A DNA stretch of 64,000 nt from Tethya wilhelma (taxonomy: Eukaryota > Porifera > Demospongiae > Tethyida > Tethyidae): NCBI GenBank assembly GCA_964030475.1, contig CAXIPT010000025.1, positions 208,507-272,506 on the forward strand, read 5' to 3'. Under the pieces are notes generated by a model. That model had not been told where the DNA came from and did not search any database. It saw only the letters and a program-made list of their open reading frames with translations. Below are positions 9,064 through 21,139 of the stretch, in pieces; the stretch's first letter is position 1; each line of letters opens with the position of its first letter. The translations under genes and the position numbers were made by a program.

Positions 9064-10139
9064 CATGCACTTGATTTTGGACAGATCGTAGTGGAGTTTC
9101 TTGGAGCAGTGGTTGCTGCAGTATGTGAGAAATTGTTGGCAGTAGATGGCATTGACACTAGTGTCCTTGTCTACCACCAACTCCGAAAAAACGAATCCTG
9201 CCTGCACACCAGTGAGGATCTTTTCCAGCATGTTACCTTCCATGCTGCCTCCCAGTTGTGACATGGACCCCGCTTGGTTCGGTGTGTATACCTGCATGGT
9301 TGAAACATGAATGGTGAGCATTATTCTGATTATAAATTGAACAAAATTACCATACCACTGGTCCTGTCTTGTAGTTGTGCATGGTGGCAAAATTGTTGTT
9401 GGAATAATGGCCTCTGGTGAGATAGAACCCATCATACGAGGCCATCCAGTTGGTGTTGTCTCCACACTGTTATATCTTCTCCCTCACCTACTCACACGAC
9501 CAGTGAGCCAGTGCAGTGGTATGTGTCTCAAGCCACTCAATGATGCAATGCCACTGACTATCGGAACACGATGTGAGCCCAATCATCCGAGCTATGTGAT
9601 CGTATTCCGAAAAGAGCTGACCATTCATCATGAATGACAGAACTGTGTAGTTCATCATCCATGACTTAAAATTCGTACTTCCAGTGACGGCGGGGAAGTC
9701 TGCTCCAGATTTCGACAGGTGGAGAGAAGTTCTAGTGATGAGAGATGAGAATTAAGTGATCCAGGTCAACGGAGATGCCCTGTTTGTGTAGACAGTCACT
9801 GACAGCTGCCACGACGTCACTGTCTACCTGAGACCCAGCTTCACTATGGCTGGATTGAGGTTCAGGGTTGAGTGGCTTTCTATCCTGGGCAGTGGCTTGC
9901 ATCTCCTGTTGCTCTACTTCAGTCTCCTCCTCACCGACCAGCTCTTGAAAGATTTGGTCATTGGCAGCTGCTGGAGATTTAATTTTGTTGTATTGCTATT
10001 CATTGTTCAATCATTGTGACAGTTTATTATATGCATTATTTTAATATTTACCTCTCCAGCTGCTCTCTGGTATCTGGTAGGGTTGCCACCTAGCCGTGAT
10101 AGCTTCTTTTGATGCCTGGTTTTTCTTAGAAAGGGGCAT
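9064..10139 (-). pseudogene. Multi-exon DDE-type (Mutator-like) transposase remnant
   Basis: On the minus strand an ATG at 10139 opens MPLSKKNQASKEAITARW, ending at a GTAAAT donor (exon end 10052). An acceptor at 9971 opens exon 2 with AANDQIFQELVGEEETEV. After a one-base frame change near 9735 it continues FKSWMMNYTVLSFMMNGQ, then GLTSCSDSQWHCIIEWLE, a stop near 9480, and SYDGFYLTRGHYSNNNFA up to a GTAATT donor at 9351. Exon 3 (9291-9064) has SMEGNMLEKILTGVQAGF, LVVDKDTSVNAIYC and YCSNHCSKKLHYDLSKIK. The two Asp blocks (SYDG and VDKD) and the C-x2-H-type segment resemble Mutator-like DDE transposases of invertebrates. Family assignment is by eye. Confidence 0.7.
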
Positions 10140-10664
10140 TGTTTTTTTGCAAAATAATCACAATCCAGCTGTCTAATTTCAGCAAGAGCCTGCGCATACT
10201 TTACACATGCGCAAACTTGTAAGACTTCCAGTTGAGGTTTGTGGTGCAGATGTTAAACTACACAATTATTACACAATTCTTCCTGCCCACACTCTTCGCG
10301 CGCTATTTGCGTGTTGCTATGTCCAACCACCCTTAAATGTAACAAATTACTAGAGGCACAAAAAACCAAGGCAGCCAACCATCTAATTTTATGATCTTGT
10401 GCTATCACTACATCGAGACCTCATACCCATGCAGGCTTGGTATGGATGCACCAGCTAATGTAGATATTACCAATTGCCAATGAATAGTCACCACCTAGCC
10501 TGCTAGACAATAATATAGACCTCTAATTAGTACTAGCAATGATGTTTAAATATCAAAGGGGCGAGCCGTCATCATTGCAATGTTCAAAAAATGATAGCGT
10601 AAAATTCATCAATGATGTAAAACTCAACTATACAACACACATAATGTGGAAGCTGCAGTCAACA

Positions 10665-10930
10665 TAATTGCATGAACATGTTGATCTGAACTGGAATGAT
10701 CTTTGATGTTGCTAGTTCTAACAGACAATGCTCCTTTAATCCACTTTTCACCGTAGTTTCTTCTGTTTTTGACTCAAACTGGGCACACACTTTACACTTA
10801 AATTTATCAACAGTTTTCTTGCCTGTCATTCCACAATCAAAGCGTCTTGCACCCTTTGTCCATTTCAACTATCCAAGTACCAAGACTAACTTTGTGTCGT
10901 TTGGATTCAGAAGTGTCACTTTCTGAACTT
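10665..10930 (-). pseudogene. N-terminal zinc-finger fragment of a ZNF862-like hAT transposase
   Basis: Minus-strand reading gives SESKRHKVSLGTWIVEMDKG in one frame and KFKCKVCAQFESK followed by VKSGLKEHCLLELATSK in another. This resembles the BED-like finger (C-x2-C then a late His) at the start of ZNF862-type transposases. A frame change separates the halves. It is opposite in orientation to the hAT fragment at 7096-7703, so they are not one simple insertion. Confidence 0.45.
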
Positions 10931-12277
10931 AGCTAATCACTTCATAATCTGTACAAAATATATTAAAGATGTCTTAAAAGCATTAGTTAATCACTCAGGA
11001 TGATTATAAAAACATGAGGAGAAAAAAACAAACCTTGTGTTGCTCACTTTAGCATAGCACGTGCGCCTAGGGATTGCATCATCCAGGACATTCGAACTTT
11101 GCACTTATAGTGTAAAAATGATCGTGAGCAACTTGCTAGGCCATTATGGCCAAACAAGTTGCTCATTGGTCGCTCAAACTAGCCAGTTGCCCGGAAAATG
11201 ACCTATGGCCGACTGTTATTTATAGCTCTGCACCCCAACACCAACTGGAAGAGGAGGCAGAGGAGACGACCCAGGAGATCTAATCCTCCCCCAGTGCCCA
11301 GAAGGACCCCACCTCCTGATGAGGAAGCTGACTAGCCAGTCAGCGAAGGGGAGCAATTGAGTCTACACGATGATCAACCAGGCACTAACCCCTCACAGCC
11401 GTCCACCTGCCGACACAACACATCCAGACAACAGCAGAGGGCCAGACAAGCAAGCAAACAACAAAAGTGGTACAAAAAGAGGTGCGTCAGAAGTATCTGC
11501 AACAAGGACGACTCCCAGATCCCTCTTAAAGACCTGAAGTCCCACTTCAAGGAAACAAGGCCTGATCCACCATCATCGTTACCTCCAGATGGATACCCTG
11601 ACACAGGGGACTCCTCCTTTGAGCCAGACGAGTTTTCGTATGAGATCACTCCGGAAGAGGTACAAACACAGCAGAAACGTCTCCCTCCTCAGTCCTGCCC
11701 TGGTCCAAATGAGGTCCCATACTTTTTATGGAAGTCCTCTATGGTCGCTCCCGAGCTGTTGAGTCTCATCTACAACATGTGTTATACGAACAAGAGGACA
11801 CCAGAGAGCTGGAATGGTAGCAACATGATCTTAATTGATCCACAAGAAGGGAGACAAAAGCAACCCCAGCAACTGGCGCCCCCATCTCCCTCCAACCCAC
11901 AATCTACAAAGTCTATGCTGTAGTCCTCGCCAGAAGATTATCCACATGGGCACTTACCAAAACAAAGATCTCAACTGCCCAGAAGGGTTTTTTGCCCTTT
12001 GAAGGGTGCCTGGAGCATTCCTTCATGGTAGAGAGCATCTTAGAAGACAGCAAAAGGAGGATGAAGGATGTCAGGTGTGGCTAGACTTGAAATTGCCTTT
12101 CGATCTGTTCCTCACCATGCCATTTGGAAGATGATGACAGCTCTAAAGGTGCCAGCCCACTTCCAGGACATCTGTAGAGAGATCTACTCTGCCTCCTCCC
12201 AAAGAGTAAGGAGCACAGAAGGCCCCACCCCACTGATGAAGGGCATCAAGCAAGGTTGCCCCCTGAGTCCCTTACTA

Positions 12278-12476
12278 CCGTATAGCGGGAAATTTTCATG
12301 GGGGAAAATTTTTGCGTTTTCGTCTTGAATAGAAATTCGCGGGGAAAATTTTCGTGGATTGCGTCTCAACATTACGTGACGACCTTATAAATTTCGTGGG
12401 GGAAAATTTTCGCGGAAAGCTGCCAAACCGCGAAATTCGCAAAAATTTTCCCCCACGAAAATTTCCCGCTATACGG
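12278..12476. mobile_element. 199-bp palindromic MITE with TA target duplication, inside the LINE RT
   Basis: Ends CCGTATAGCGGGAAATTTTC and its complement enclose a largely self-complementary interior. TA flanks both sides (12276-12277 and 12477-12478). Removing the element with one TA leaves the RT frame running from SPLL to FNQG, so it inserted cleanly. TA duplication suggests Tc1/mariner-type mobilisation. Confidence 0.9.
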
Positions 12477-13517
12477 TATTCAACCAAGGGATGCTGCCCA
12501 CCATCAAGAAGATGGATGGAGGCTAACGCTTGAGCAACGGGGAGATGGTCAAGATCCTGGCCTACACCGATGACATTTGTGTTCTAGGATCAAGTAAGGC
12601 TGAAATCAATGCTATGCTGACCAAAATCTTCTCTTACATACAGTGGGCTGGCATGAAGTTTAATGCTGCAAAATGTGGGTGCCTGTCCATGATCAACCAC
12701 GGAGGCAGGAAGTATGTTGATCGCTTCAGCCCCCAGCTTGGTCTGGATAGCATCCCTCCTCTCAAGTGGGGCGAAAGGTACAGATAAATGCCACAATGGT
12801 AAACAAGTCTTGGTGTCAGAAGGTTGACGGGAGGATCAGAAGAACAGTATAGAAGGCCATGAAACTCCCAAAATGGGCAACGACCAACTTCTAGTCAGAG
12901 CCACAGTGGTCTGGGCCTGTCCTCGCTAGAAGACCATTTGGACGCCACCAGAATCCAGAGAGCAATCAAGTGCCTGTCCAGCATGGACGGCAAGCTTAAC
13001 AACATTGCATGGAGCCAGCTGACAGGAGTGACACAGAAGAGGACGGGCCGAGAAGAGCTGAGAGACAAGGATTTGCAGAATTTTCTCAATTCCCCCCAAA
13101 CCAATGGTGAAAGACGAAAGGGGGCATGTCCAGAGCCCTTGGTTGGCATTTAGAAAGTCGCTCCACAGCCTTGATTGTAAGATCTTGCTGAGCAGGACGG
13201 AAGTCTCTACTGAATATGGTGGGAACTCAGCTCAAGCTCAGAACAAGGCTGCAGTCAAACACCTCCTCACTGAGGCAAGGCATGCCAGGAGGTTGGGTCT
13301 GCTGCTGCAAGCAAGAGACCAAGGAAGGAGTTTCCCACTTGTCTCTAAGCATCCCAGCAGCAATTATTGGATTCGAGATGGTGCCTTTGTTAGTTTCATA
13401 GAGTACAGATTCGCCCTAAAAACAAGATTGAACCTCCTTCCCACGAAAGTGGTTGTCAAGAGAGCCGGAAAACAGAACACCAACACTACCTGTCCCAAGT
13501 GTAAGTCTCAGCCCCAG

Positions 13518-13595
13518 TCTTTTCAAAATACCATTATGTCTGTCACGCATCAGGCCAGCATTCCGAGTGCAGGCATTGAGGATGTGGCCAAGTGT
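13518..13595 (-). other. 78-bp micro-inversion within the LINE zinc knuckle
   Basis: Plus strand ends at CPKCKSQPQ (13517) and resumes with LSNAIRQEEGDKYL (13596). The 78 bases between, read on the minus strand, give TLGHILNACTRNAGL and DRHNGILKR, exactly the block that copy 1 has at this place. Breakpoints fall between CAG and CTG, a three-base inverted match. Codon phase fits on both sides, so this is a simple flip. Confidence 0.9.
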
Positions 13596-14000
13596 CTGTC
13601 TAATGCCATCAGACAAGAGGAAGGCGACAAGTATCTCAAGCGAAACGTAAGAGAGATCTGAGGCCTGACTTGACACTGGGCAGAGTCACTATTGTCGATG
13701 TTACTGTCCCATATGAAGGGGAAGAGGAGCCCTTTGTCAAGGCCAGAAGAGAAAAACAGACAAAGAATCAGCCTATCGTCTCGCACCGCACCTCAAAAGG
13801 ATACACTGATATCCAGATTGATACTCTGATTGTCGGATCGCTGGGCTCTTGGGACCCTGAAAATGAAAGTATTCTCGGCAGACTACTGGGGATCAGTAGG
13901 AATTACCTCACTCTTTTCAGAAAGCTGTGTGCAGTCGACGCCATGCATCAAGGGCTCTATAAAGATCTGGAAAAACAAAGACAGAGCACAGAGAGTCACT

Positions 14001-16455
14001 GCCACATCGAACAGTCAGAATCTACCTACCTTTTTTTGTACCATTGTTTTGTATTGTTATTTTACACTGTCTATACATCTGTCATCTATATGTTTTACTT
14101 ACCTTTTGTATCATTGTACTTTTTCTGGCTTTTGCCGAGGGACATTTGGTTGGGGACAACCTCAGTTCTTATTCTTTAACTGTATATGTCCTGTTATTCA
14201 AGCTCTTTGAAATAAATATTTGGAAAGGTTGCTTCATATTCGGAACACGCTGCATATGCATTTTCTTCCAACAAATCTCAAAAAAAATCTATCTTTGCAA
14301 TTGGCACTTCATTTAAGAGTGCAATCAAAACTCTCACTCTGTATTCTTTCATTCAGTTAGACAAGGATTTATCTATGGCATGGCATCAGAGCCTCTGCTA
14401 GATCCATTTCCATGGCTTCTTTTTGTTTCAATCTACTTTTCCTTTTCATGCTGTTTGGATTTTATAAGAGTCTATTGAGCTTTTTGTACAAGAAAGCTCT
14501 TTTCTGCAGACAGTACAGAAAGTTTCCTGTAGAGCACTTACTAGGGAAAATTTTCTTGTCCAATCAGGGTTTGGATTAGTCTTCAGTAATGCTCCCTTGT
14601 TACTTTTTGTACCAACTGGTGGCAGATTAACTTTTCACCTTTCGCTTTCTTGTCAATTCAGAGAGTACTATATATTTAAGTACGTCAAGTAATGACCTAG
14701 TACTTGAGCAAGGAGCAGTGGAGTCTGTGGTTGATTCTGAAGACTAGTCTCTTCTGTAGACCTGGTGCTATCACTTGCTAAATTGCTAAATCTACCTCAA
14801 AACCAGGTCATACTGACTTTCTAAATGAAGCCTATTTAGGCCTACTACACGTGGTCAGATTAAGACACTCTATCTAAATGAGGTAGTACTTTTGCATGCA
14901 ACTTGACTTCATCTTAAATTCTTGCTGGACTGAGCTTTTTCCAGAATGCCATCAGTTACCTAAAAACGCCAGTAAAATTTATCTGGCCCTATCTGCAATT
15001 CAAGAATTTTGAAAATTTCTTGTACACTCATTTCGGTTTGTTGTTCCAACTTTAATTTGTTCAAAATAAGAACACAATCTTTCTAAGCTGATTTTCTGGT
15101 ATGGCCAACTGATTTATGTACACCATCTTAGAGCAGGTAAGCATGTATAATTCAAGTTGGGGTGCTTTTTGGCTCCAAGGTGCAATACAGCTATTTTTAC
15201 CAATATGTTCTATATGAATCTCACTAGCAATGTTTTCTCTTCTTACCTTAAGATTTAGAAAACGTGGCTCCCGAAAGTATACACAAAATTTACGCATATT
15301 TATCACTTGACCCTAAACATCTACAGTTGTTGATGAATATTAATGTACCTTGGTGAAATGTAAAATTATGGCTATACGTAAACAACCTTCACCTGAGGGC
15401 TATACGTTCCATAACCAGTTTATAACTATTACAGAATTTATTATTCATTTTATTGTTTTAGGAGAGAAACACACATAATAATGATATCATAGTTTAACTT
15501 CAATGACTATGTATAAAATGAATATAAAAGTTACAATTACACAATAATAAGCATGAAAAAAAAGGCTACATTTCATAACAAATTCCTCTCATGAAGCCTA
15601 GATTTGATATATATATTACGGAGTTAATGATTATAATAAGTTAAAATGATGCTGTTTCATCTTTTTTAGAGAAAACTTAAGTTTGTAAAGTAAGCACCTT
15701 TTGCTTAAGAAATGGGTGCAAGTCGCAAGCTCTATCTTACCCTACATACTTGAGAGAATCAATGTCACTACCTCTAGCAAATGACATTACTACAAAGTTG
15801 AGTGGGTGACTCAAAAGTATACATTTCTGTGAAATTGGCAATAAATCCACAAGACACCTGCTGTACGTTCATAAAACATTGTTACACCCGGCATCCAACC
15901 AAAAGGTTTGGATCGTCATTCTCTGCTAAACCACCAACCCTTTGTTTTTCAAACAAGTAATTTGTGGTGTAAGGAGCAACACATCATTTAGCTGGTCAAT
16001 GCGGCATTCACAGAATTTAGATCGCTTTAAGTGCTTACCACCTGTTGATGGTGAACGTGTACACAAACTAGTCGTGTAAATATGTACTCATTAGGAATTG
16101 AAACCTTACTCTTAGGTGCTTTAATAATTTTTTGATTGCCATCAATAACAGCAAAGTGGCCAAAATTAGTATTAATATTATGCAAAAAGTGAATATCTTT
16201 CAAGTTGTTATTTTTACTTCCATGAAAACATAGTATGATGTATACCTAAAGATTTCAAGAAAATTTTGGTGGTAGCCATAGTCACATGACCTCTATTTTT
16301 TGCTGAATCAGCAAATTTTTAAAGTACGTCTAGAACTGTACAAAATTGACAGCTACGTGTTTTGGGATGAATTATATCTGAAAGAGCTCAAAAAATGTAA
16401 CAACTTCACATTTTCATATTGAAATTTTTTGCTTCACTAAGAAGTTATACTTCAG
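14001..16455. other. Long gene-free stretch
   Basis: AT-rich sequence with only short, motif-free ORFs. A polyadenylation-like AATAAATATT near 14210 may be the 3' end of the LINE. I see no RNA gene and no further element termini up to the DIRS start at 16456. Confidence 0.55.
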
Positions 16456-16472
16456 AATGCTCAGTCTCCTAT

Positions 16473-16641
16473 ATCAACTATGGTATTGGCCTCTTTAGTT
16501 CTAGCTCATACAGCTCCTTAGTAGCGACACTATGAATCTCATTATCGACCAGAACTGTGATGTCATTTTCCAGTCAGCTGACATTTTGACACGTCTCTTC
16601 TATAAAACCCGCCTGCACTTATTGCACTCCGGTCTTTTTTC
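16473..16641 (+). repeat. Left inverted terminal repeat of the DIRS element
   Basis: Runs from CAACTATGGTATTGGCC through TAGTAGCGACACTATGAATC to ATTGCACTCCGGTC. The right ITR at 23832-24012 repeats it in inverse with a few substitutions. It contains a TATA-like TTCTATAAAACCC, probably the core promoter. Confidence 0.9.
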
Positions 16642-16691
16642 TAGCTCTCGAAAGCAAAGTTTGGCAAGTTCGATATCTCAACGACTGTATC

Positions 16692-18015
16692 ATGGAAAGC
16701 ATCGTAGCTCAGCTATCCAGCATGGACGGAGAGTCCTCGCTACCCCTATTGATGAGTGTGGGCATATCCGAGGAGCAAGCCCGTCGGCTGATCGACTTCT
16801 CCCTGCCATCAGTAGGACTGTTGGGTTTCGGCCAGAGCGCCATGCAACCCAAGGAACACGATGGAGGACAGAGTGCCTCCCAGGTAAATCCAGTGATGAC
16901 CGAGGAGCAGAGCTCTGGAAATTGAGCAGAACAGGGGCAGAGCTCCCAAGCTCAACAGGTCTCAACTGAGAACCCGAGACAGAATCCTCCCGGGACAGGA
17001 GATCGGGAAGACAGAGTTTTTGCCGCGCTGCTGAGGATGGAAGAGAGGATTTCAGCCCTGAAGACCAACTGGCAGAGCACACCCGTGTCTCCGTCACCCT
17101 GGGCAGATCATCCAGTAGACGATGAAGATCCTTCTCTCCTAACAAACCCCTTTGCTGGCACCTCAGAGGAGCAAACGAGTGAAACTGAGACGGCCGAAGC
17201 CGTGACTCTGGTAGAGGTGTCAGAACTCACAGGTCAGGTGGTGAAAGAGTCCTTCAAAAAACCACTGACAAACACCAGCAGGCAGGCACTAAGGAAGACG
17301 TTTGGCGTGCCCAAACAGGACGTGACCAAATGCCCGAAGCTGGACAGGGTCGTGAAGTGCGGCCTCTCGAAGGAGGCGAAGGATGCCGATTCTAAGGCAT
17401 CACACCTTTCTCCTTGACGCAGTGGCGCCTCTGGTGAATATTTTGGAAGAGGCAAAGAATGGAACGCTGTCCACAGAGAAGGCCACTAAAGCAGCCAAGA
17501 CAGCCATCGCCCTACTGGGGAATGCCTCATGCCAGCTTGCAAAAGAACGGCGCAAGAAGGCGCTAAAGGAGCTGAATCATGATCTCCTGATGCTGGCCGA
17601 AGACGATAGTCTTTTCGAGGACGCTGCCCCAACTCTGTTCGGCAATGGTTTCGAAAAGCAAATCAAGGAGCACACAGAAGCGGTAAAATGCCTTAAAAGG
17701 CAACCGGCAAGCAACAGAGTGGCCAAAACCGGGACCGGTTTTTTCAGAGAGGCTGCCCCTCGTACAACGCCCAACGCGGGGGTGGCAGCTATCGTGGCAG
17801 AGGCATCAGGGGCGATACAACCCGTACAGACGCCCAAACCAGGGCGGAAAAGAAAACCAGCAAGGGAACCAGTGGCAGAAGCCCAAACAGTGAAGAGACG
17901 GAGGACAGAACCAGTACTAGAACATGCAGTAGAACCTGTAGCACTAACAGTATATGTAAGCAGAGATTTACCCGTTGTTCACCTCCTTCCTTGCTTGAAA
18001 GATTATTTTGTCAAT
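16692..18015 (+). pseudogene. DIRS gag-like gene, disrupted
   Basis: Starts MESIVAQLSSMDGESSLPLL. One in-frame TGA lies at 16923, then the frame continues through EERISALKTNWQST to KCGLSKEAKDADSK. A frame change near 17390-17420 leads into FLLDAVAPLVNILEEAKNG, ending in a basic stretch PKPGRKRKPARE and VKRRRTEP that looks like nuclear-localisation or nucleic-acid-binding sequence. The helical middle (LDA..PL..ILEE) is usual for DIRS gag. The 3' end is cut by the element at 18028-18733. Confidence 0.7.
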
Positions 18016-18027
18016 TCTATGACTGCC

Positions 18028-18733
18028 CAGTGTAGTTAAGGCTGCCTCAGTTTTAAAAAAGGCTAATATTGTGGATATTGTGGCTTACATATTTCTGCAG
18101 GAAAATTAAATATTTACCAAATAACCATACATGTTGATCAAATGGCCATTGATAAATAACATTAATTAATATTAGTGTCATGTGACCTTCAGGGGTGGGA
18201 CTAGAGGATGGCCACTCAGTAAGCCTTTATGCAAAAATGAGGGATGTAAACGGGGGTTTTCAGAATCTAAAATTTTGTGATTATATTGTATTTATTACTG
18301 AAATTTTGAATCTGCCTGGAAAAAAGGTCCCTGATACACAGTTTAGCAGATACGGGGAGAAATATACCAGTTTCTAAATATTGCACACCTAATTATATAT
18401 GCGTAATGGTTATATCTCCCTAGTAACCAATGGGTACCCAATTTTCCAGGCAGATCTGACATCTTATGGTTAAGTATTACTTACAAGCAAAAAATTGACC
18501 TTGTGCATTGAGCGTTTACATCCCTCATTTTCAAAAGTATGCATTTTCAGATCTAGCCACACCCACAAACATGACTTGGTTTTCATTTTCATTAAGCATG
18601 TCAAATACATAAATAATACGATGATTACCAAATTTGGTTTTCTAATCACAGAGTATGATCAAAACACGAAAGGGTTTGCTTTTTAATTAGTTCCTTAACT
18701 GCCTTAACTTTTGAGCCATCCTTAACTACACTG
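18028..18733. mobile_element. 706-bp MITE inserted between DIRS gag and pol
   Basis: Terminal inverted repeats CAGTGTAGTTAAGG at 18028 and CCTTAACTACACTG ending at 18733, with further partial pairing inward. The interior has no coding capacity. CAGTG ends suggest a hAT-derived element, but the eight bases on each side do not match, so the target duplication is lost or the class is different. Confidence 0.7.
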
Positions 18734-18734
18734 A

Positions 18735-21110
18735 GTGTTCATCACCTCCAAACGCTGGGTCTGACACAGCTAGCGCGAGTGTTCGTGGAGCAAGAGGTAC
18801 CACGGGTGGGCAGAGTCCGCCATTGCATAATAAACTGGGAAAAGATAACCCAGGACCAGTGGGTACTCAAAGCAGTCAAGGGGTACAGAATACCCTTTAC
18901 AGGCACACCTTACCAAGTGCGTGCCCCTCCAGCTCTGCGCACTTAAGGCCCGGGTCAGTAGAAATTTCATTAAAAAATTGCCTAAAACAATCCTCATTTG
19001 ACAGCATGCGAAAAGGTATATCCAAAATATTTTGATATCATAAGAAAATATAATCATATTTTTTAATGTAACCAAAATTTTATGTCAAAATGATGAATAT
19101 TTATGTATTTAATGAGTTTTCAATAAAACACCCAAACTCATGAATAATGTAAAAAACGGTCAAGTTAATTAGTTGCTATGGCAACCAAACTTTCACAAGA
19201 GATAATTATCATCATGAACCTTCATAATCCTCATGGGGAAAAAATTTCGTTGATTGGTTGATGATATACGACCAAGAAGGAGAAATCGGCAGGTGTGCAT
19301 TATATGGAAAAATGTATCATATCTCGGATCTAGATACGTATTTTGCTATCCCCATGGAGATTTAAGGTATGATTAAATAGACAAAATTTGGTTGCCATGG
19401 CAACAGTTCTTCTTGACCGTTTAATGGCACTGAGAGAGAACTTCTTGCTAGAAGAGGAGGCTCTAATGGAGGAGGAGGTGAAGTCTATGCTAGAGAAAGG
19501 AGCAATAGCCGAATGCCCAGCCCATGGGCGGGGCTTCATTTCCAGTGTATTCTTGGTACCCAAAAAAGACGGTGGTCAGAGACCTGTCATAAATCTCAAA
19601 GCTCTAAACGAGTTTGTAGAGACAGAATATTTCAAGATGGAGGGATTCATGTCTTGAAGAACCTCATGAAACCAGGAGACTGGATGGTCAAGGTGGATCT
19701 GAAGGACGCGTACTTTACGTTCCCAATCCACGAGAAGGACAGAGATTTCCTAAAGTTCAGATTCACGGGAAAAACCTACCGGTTCAATTGCCTCCTGTTC
19801 GGCCTAGCCTGTGCCCTCTGGGTCTTCACCAAGATCCTAAAGCCAGTAGCAGCTCAGCTGGGAGTGAGATTAGTAGTCTATATAGACGACATCCTCATTC
19901 TGGCGGAAACGCCAGAGCTGGCTCGGGACCATGCTATGGGCCTCCTCTATCTGCTAGAGAATCTAGGATTTGTAGTCAGTTACCCAAAGTGTGTGCTGAC
20001 ACTGACGCAGACCATGGAGTTCTTAGGTTTCCTAGTGGACTCCACAAAGCTGGAACTGAGATTACCAGCGGAGAAAGTAAAGAAGATCAGTTCCGATCTA
20101 CAACAGCTGGTCTTGAACAAGGAGTCATCAGCTCGCAAGCTGGCCCAAGTGCTGGGCAAGCTAAATGCAGCCATGCGGGCAATCCCGCTGGCTCAACTGT
20201 TCTTCAGAAACCTACAGAGGGCACTAGCACAAGCCCTAGAACGCTCCAACCAAGATTACTCGGTGGTGGTATGTTTCTCACCACAGGAAGTGATGGAGCT
20301 AGAGTGGTGGATCGACCACCTCTCAACCTGGAATGGAAAGGCCATGGTGTCGAGGAAGCCCTCCCTAATAAAAGAGTCAGATGCCTCTTGTACAGGTTGG
20401 GGAGCTACATGCGAGTGAATCAGGACGGGGGACCCTGGTCCAGAGAGGAGCAGAGCTGGCACATAAATTGTCTGGAAGCTCTAGCAACCTTCCTCGCAGT
20501 GAAGTGCTTTGCACGAGACAGACAAAGCCTGACAATCCTAGTGCGGATAGACAACACCACAACGGTGGCATACATAAACAATTTAGGGGGGGACAGTGTC
20601 TCCCAGAATGATGGAGATTGTCAAACAACTCTGGTTGTGGTGCCTCCAGAGAGACATCAACCTGGCAGCGGAACACCTTCCAGGGGTTTGAACACGATTG
20701 TGGACGAGGAGTCCAGAGTGATGAAGGACAGGTCGGACTGGAGGCTATGTCCGACGGTCTTCAGTCAGATTCAAGCCAGGTGGGGTCCTCTCGAGATGGA
20801 CCTGTTTGCATCTCAGTTGACACACCAAGTGGAAAGGTACATCAGCTGGAGACCAGATCCAGAAGCGGAGGCCTGGAATGCCCTGGCTCAGGACTGGAGC
20901 CGTATTCAGGGCAAGCTCTATGCCAACCCACCGTGGAGCCTAATCAGCAGGGTGCTGAGTCAGATCCTGGCACAACAGTTGTCAGTAATCCTCATAGCCC
21001 CGGTCTGGAAGACCCAAAGCTGGTACATATTACTGTTGGGAATGCTCACGGACTACCCAACCCTGCTCCCAGTTAAACAGGGACTCATGATGCCAACACA
21101 CCCCTGCAAC
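18735..21110 (+). pseudogene. DIRS pol: RT, RNase H and Dam-like methyltransferase
   Basis: N-terminal RT segment CIINWEKITQDQWVLKAVKG to PYQVRAPPALRT stands at about 18828-18944. It is then interrupted by an unrelated AT-rich insert of about 450 bp (18945-19405). RT resumes at LDRLMALRENFLLEEEAL, with SSVFLVPKKDGGQRPVIN, VKVDLKDAYF, LLFGLACALW and catalytic VYIDDILIL. RNase H shows KESDASCTGWGA and RIDNTTTVAYINN. A methyltransferase-like domain follows (GPLEMDLFASQLTHQVERY and YANPPWSLI, the NPPW motif). At least three frameshifts (near 19650, 20415 and 20600-20690) split it. The domain order is that of canonical DIRS pol. Confidence 0.88.
18945..19405. other. Undefined insert inside DIRS RT
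   Basis: AT-rich, non-coding sequence separates two consecutive parts of the RT. It contains inverted GCTATGGCAACC (near 19175) and GGTTGCCATGGCAAC (near 19390), possibly element ends. Neither end is sharp enough to name a family. Confidence 0.5.
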
Positions 21111-21139
21111 AGGCCAGAGGTGGAGCCCCAACTAGCCGT

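Larger units (their letters stand above)
11226..14000 (+). pseudogene. RLE-type LINE (R2/NeSL-like), copy 2, nearly full ORF but broken
   Basis: The plus strand shows, in order, a polar N-terminal region (11357 on), RT fingers with LPPQSCPGPNEVPYFLWK and PESWNGSNMILID, and an AQKGFLPFEGCLEHSFMVES region. RT motif B is KQGCPLSPLL (about 12250), interrupted by a 199-bp MITE. Motif C is AYTDDICVLG at about 12560, where the usual A/V before DD is Thr. The thumb includes MDATRIQRAIKCLSSMDGK, and a Cys knuckle CPKCKSQPQ and the endonuclease VTIVDVTVPYEGEEEP with LIVGSLGSWDPENE follow. Several frameshifts and stops are present, plus a 78-bp inversion at 13518-13595. This is a dead non-LTR retrotransposon of the class with a C-terminal restriction-like endonuclease. 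Confidence 0.8.

Noticed and set aside
16690..17145. Minus-strand ORF in DIRS gag
   Set aside because: Antisense shadow of gag, without recognisable motifs.
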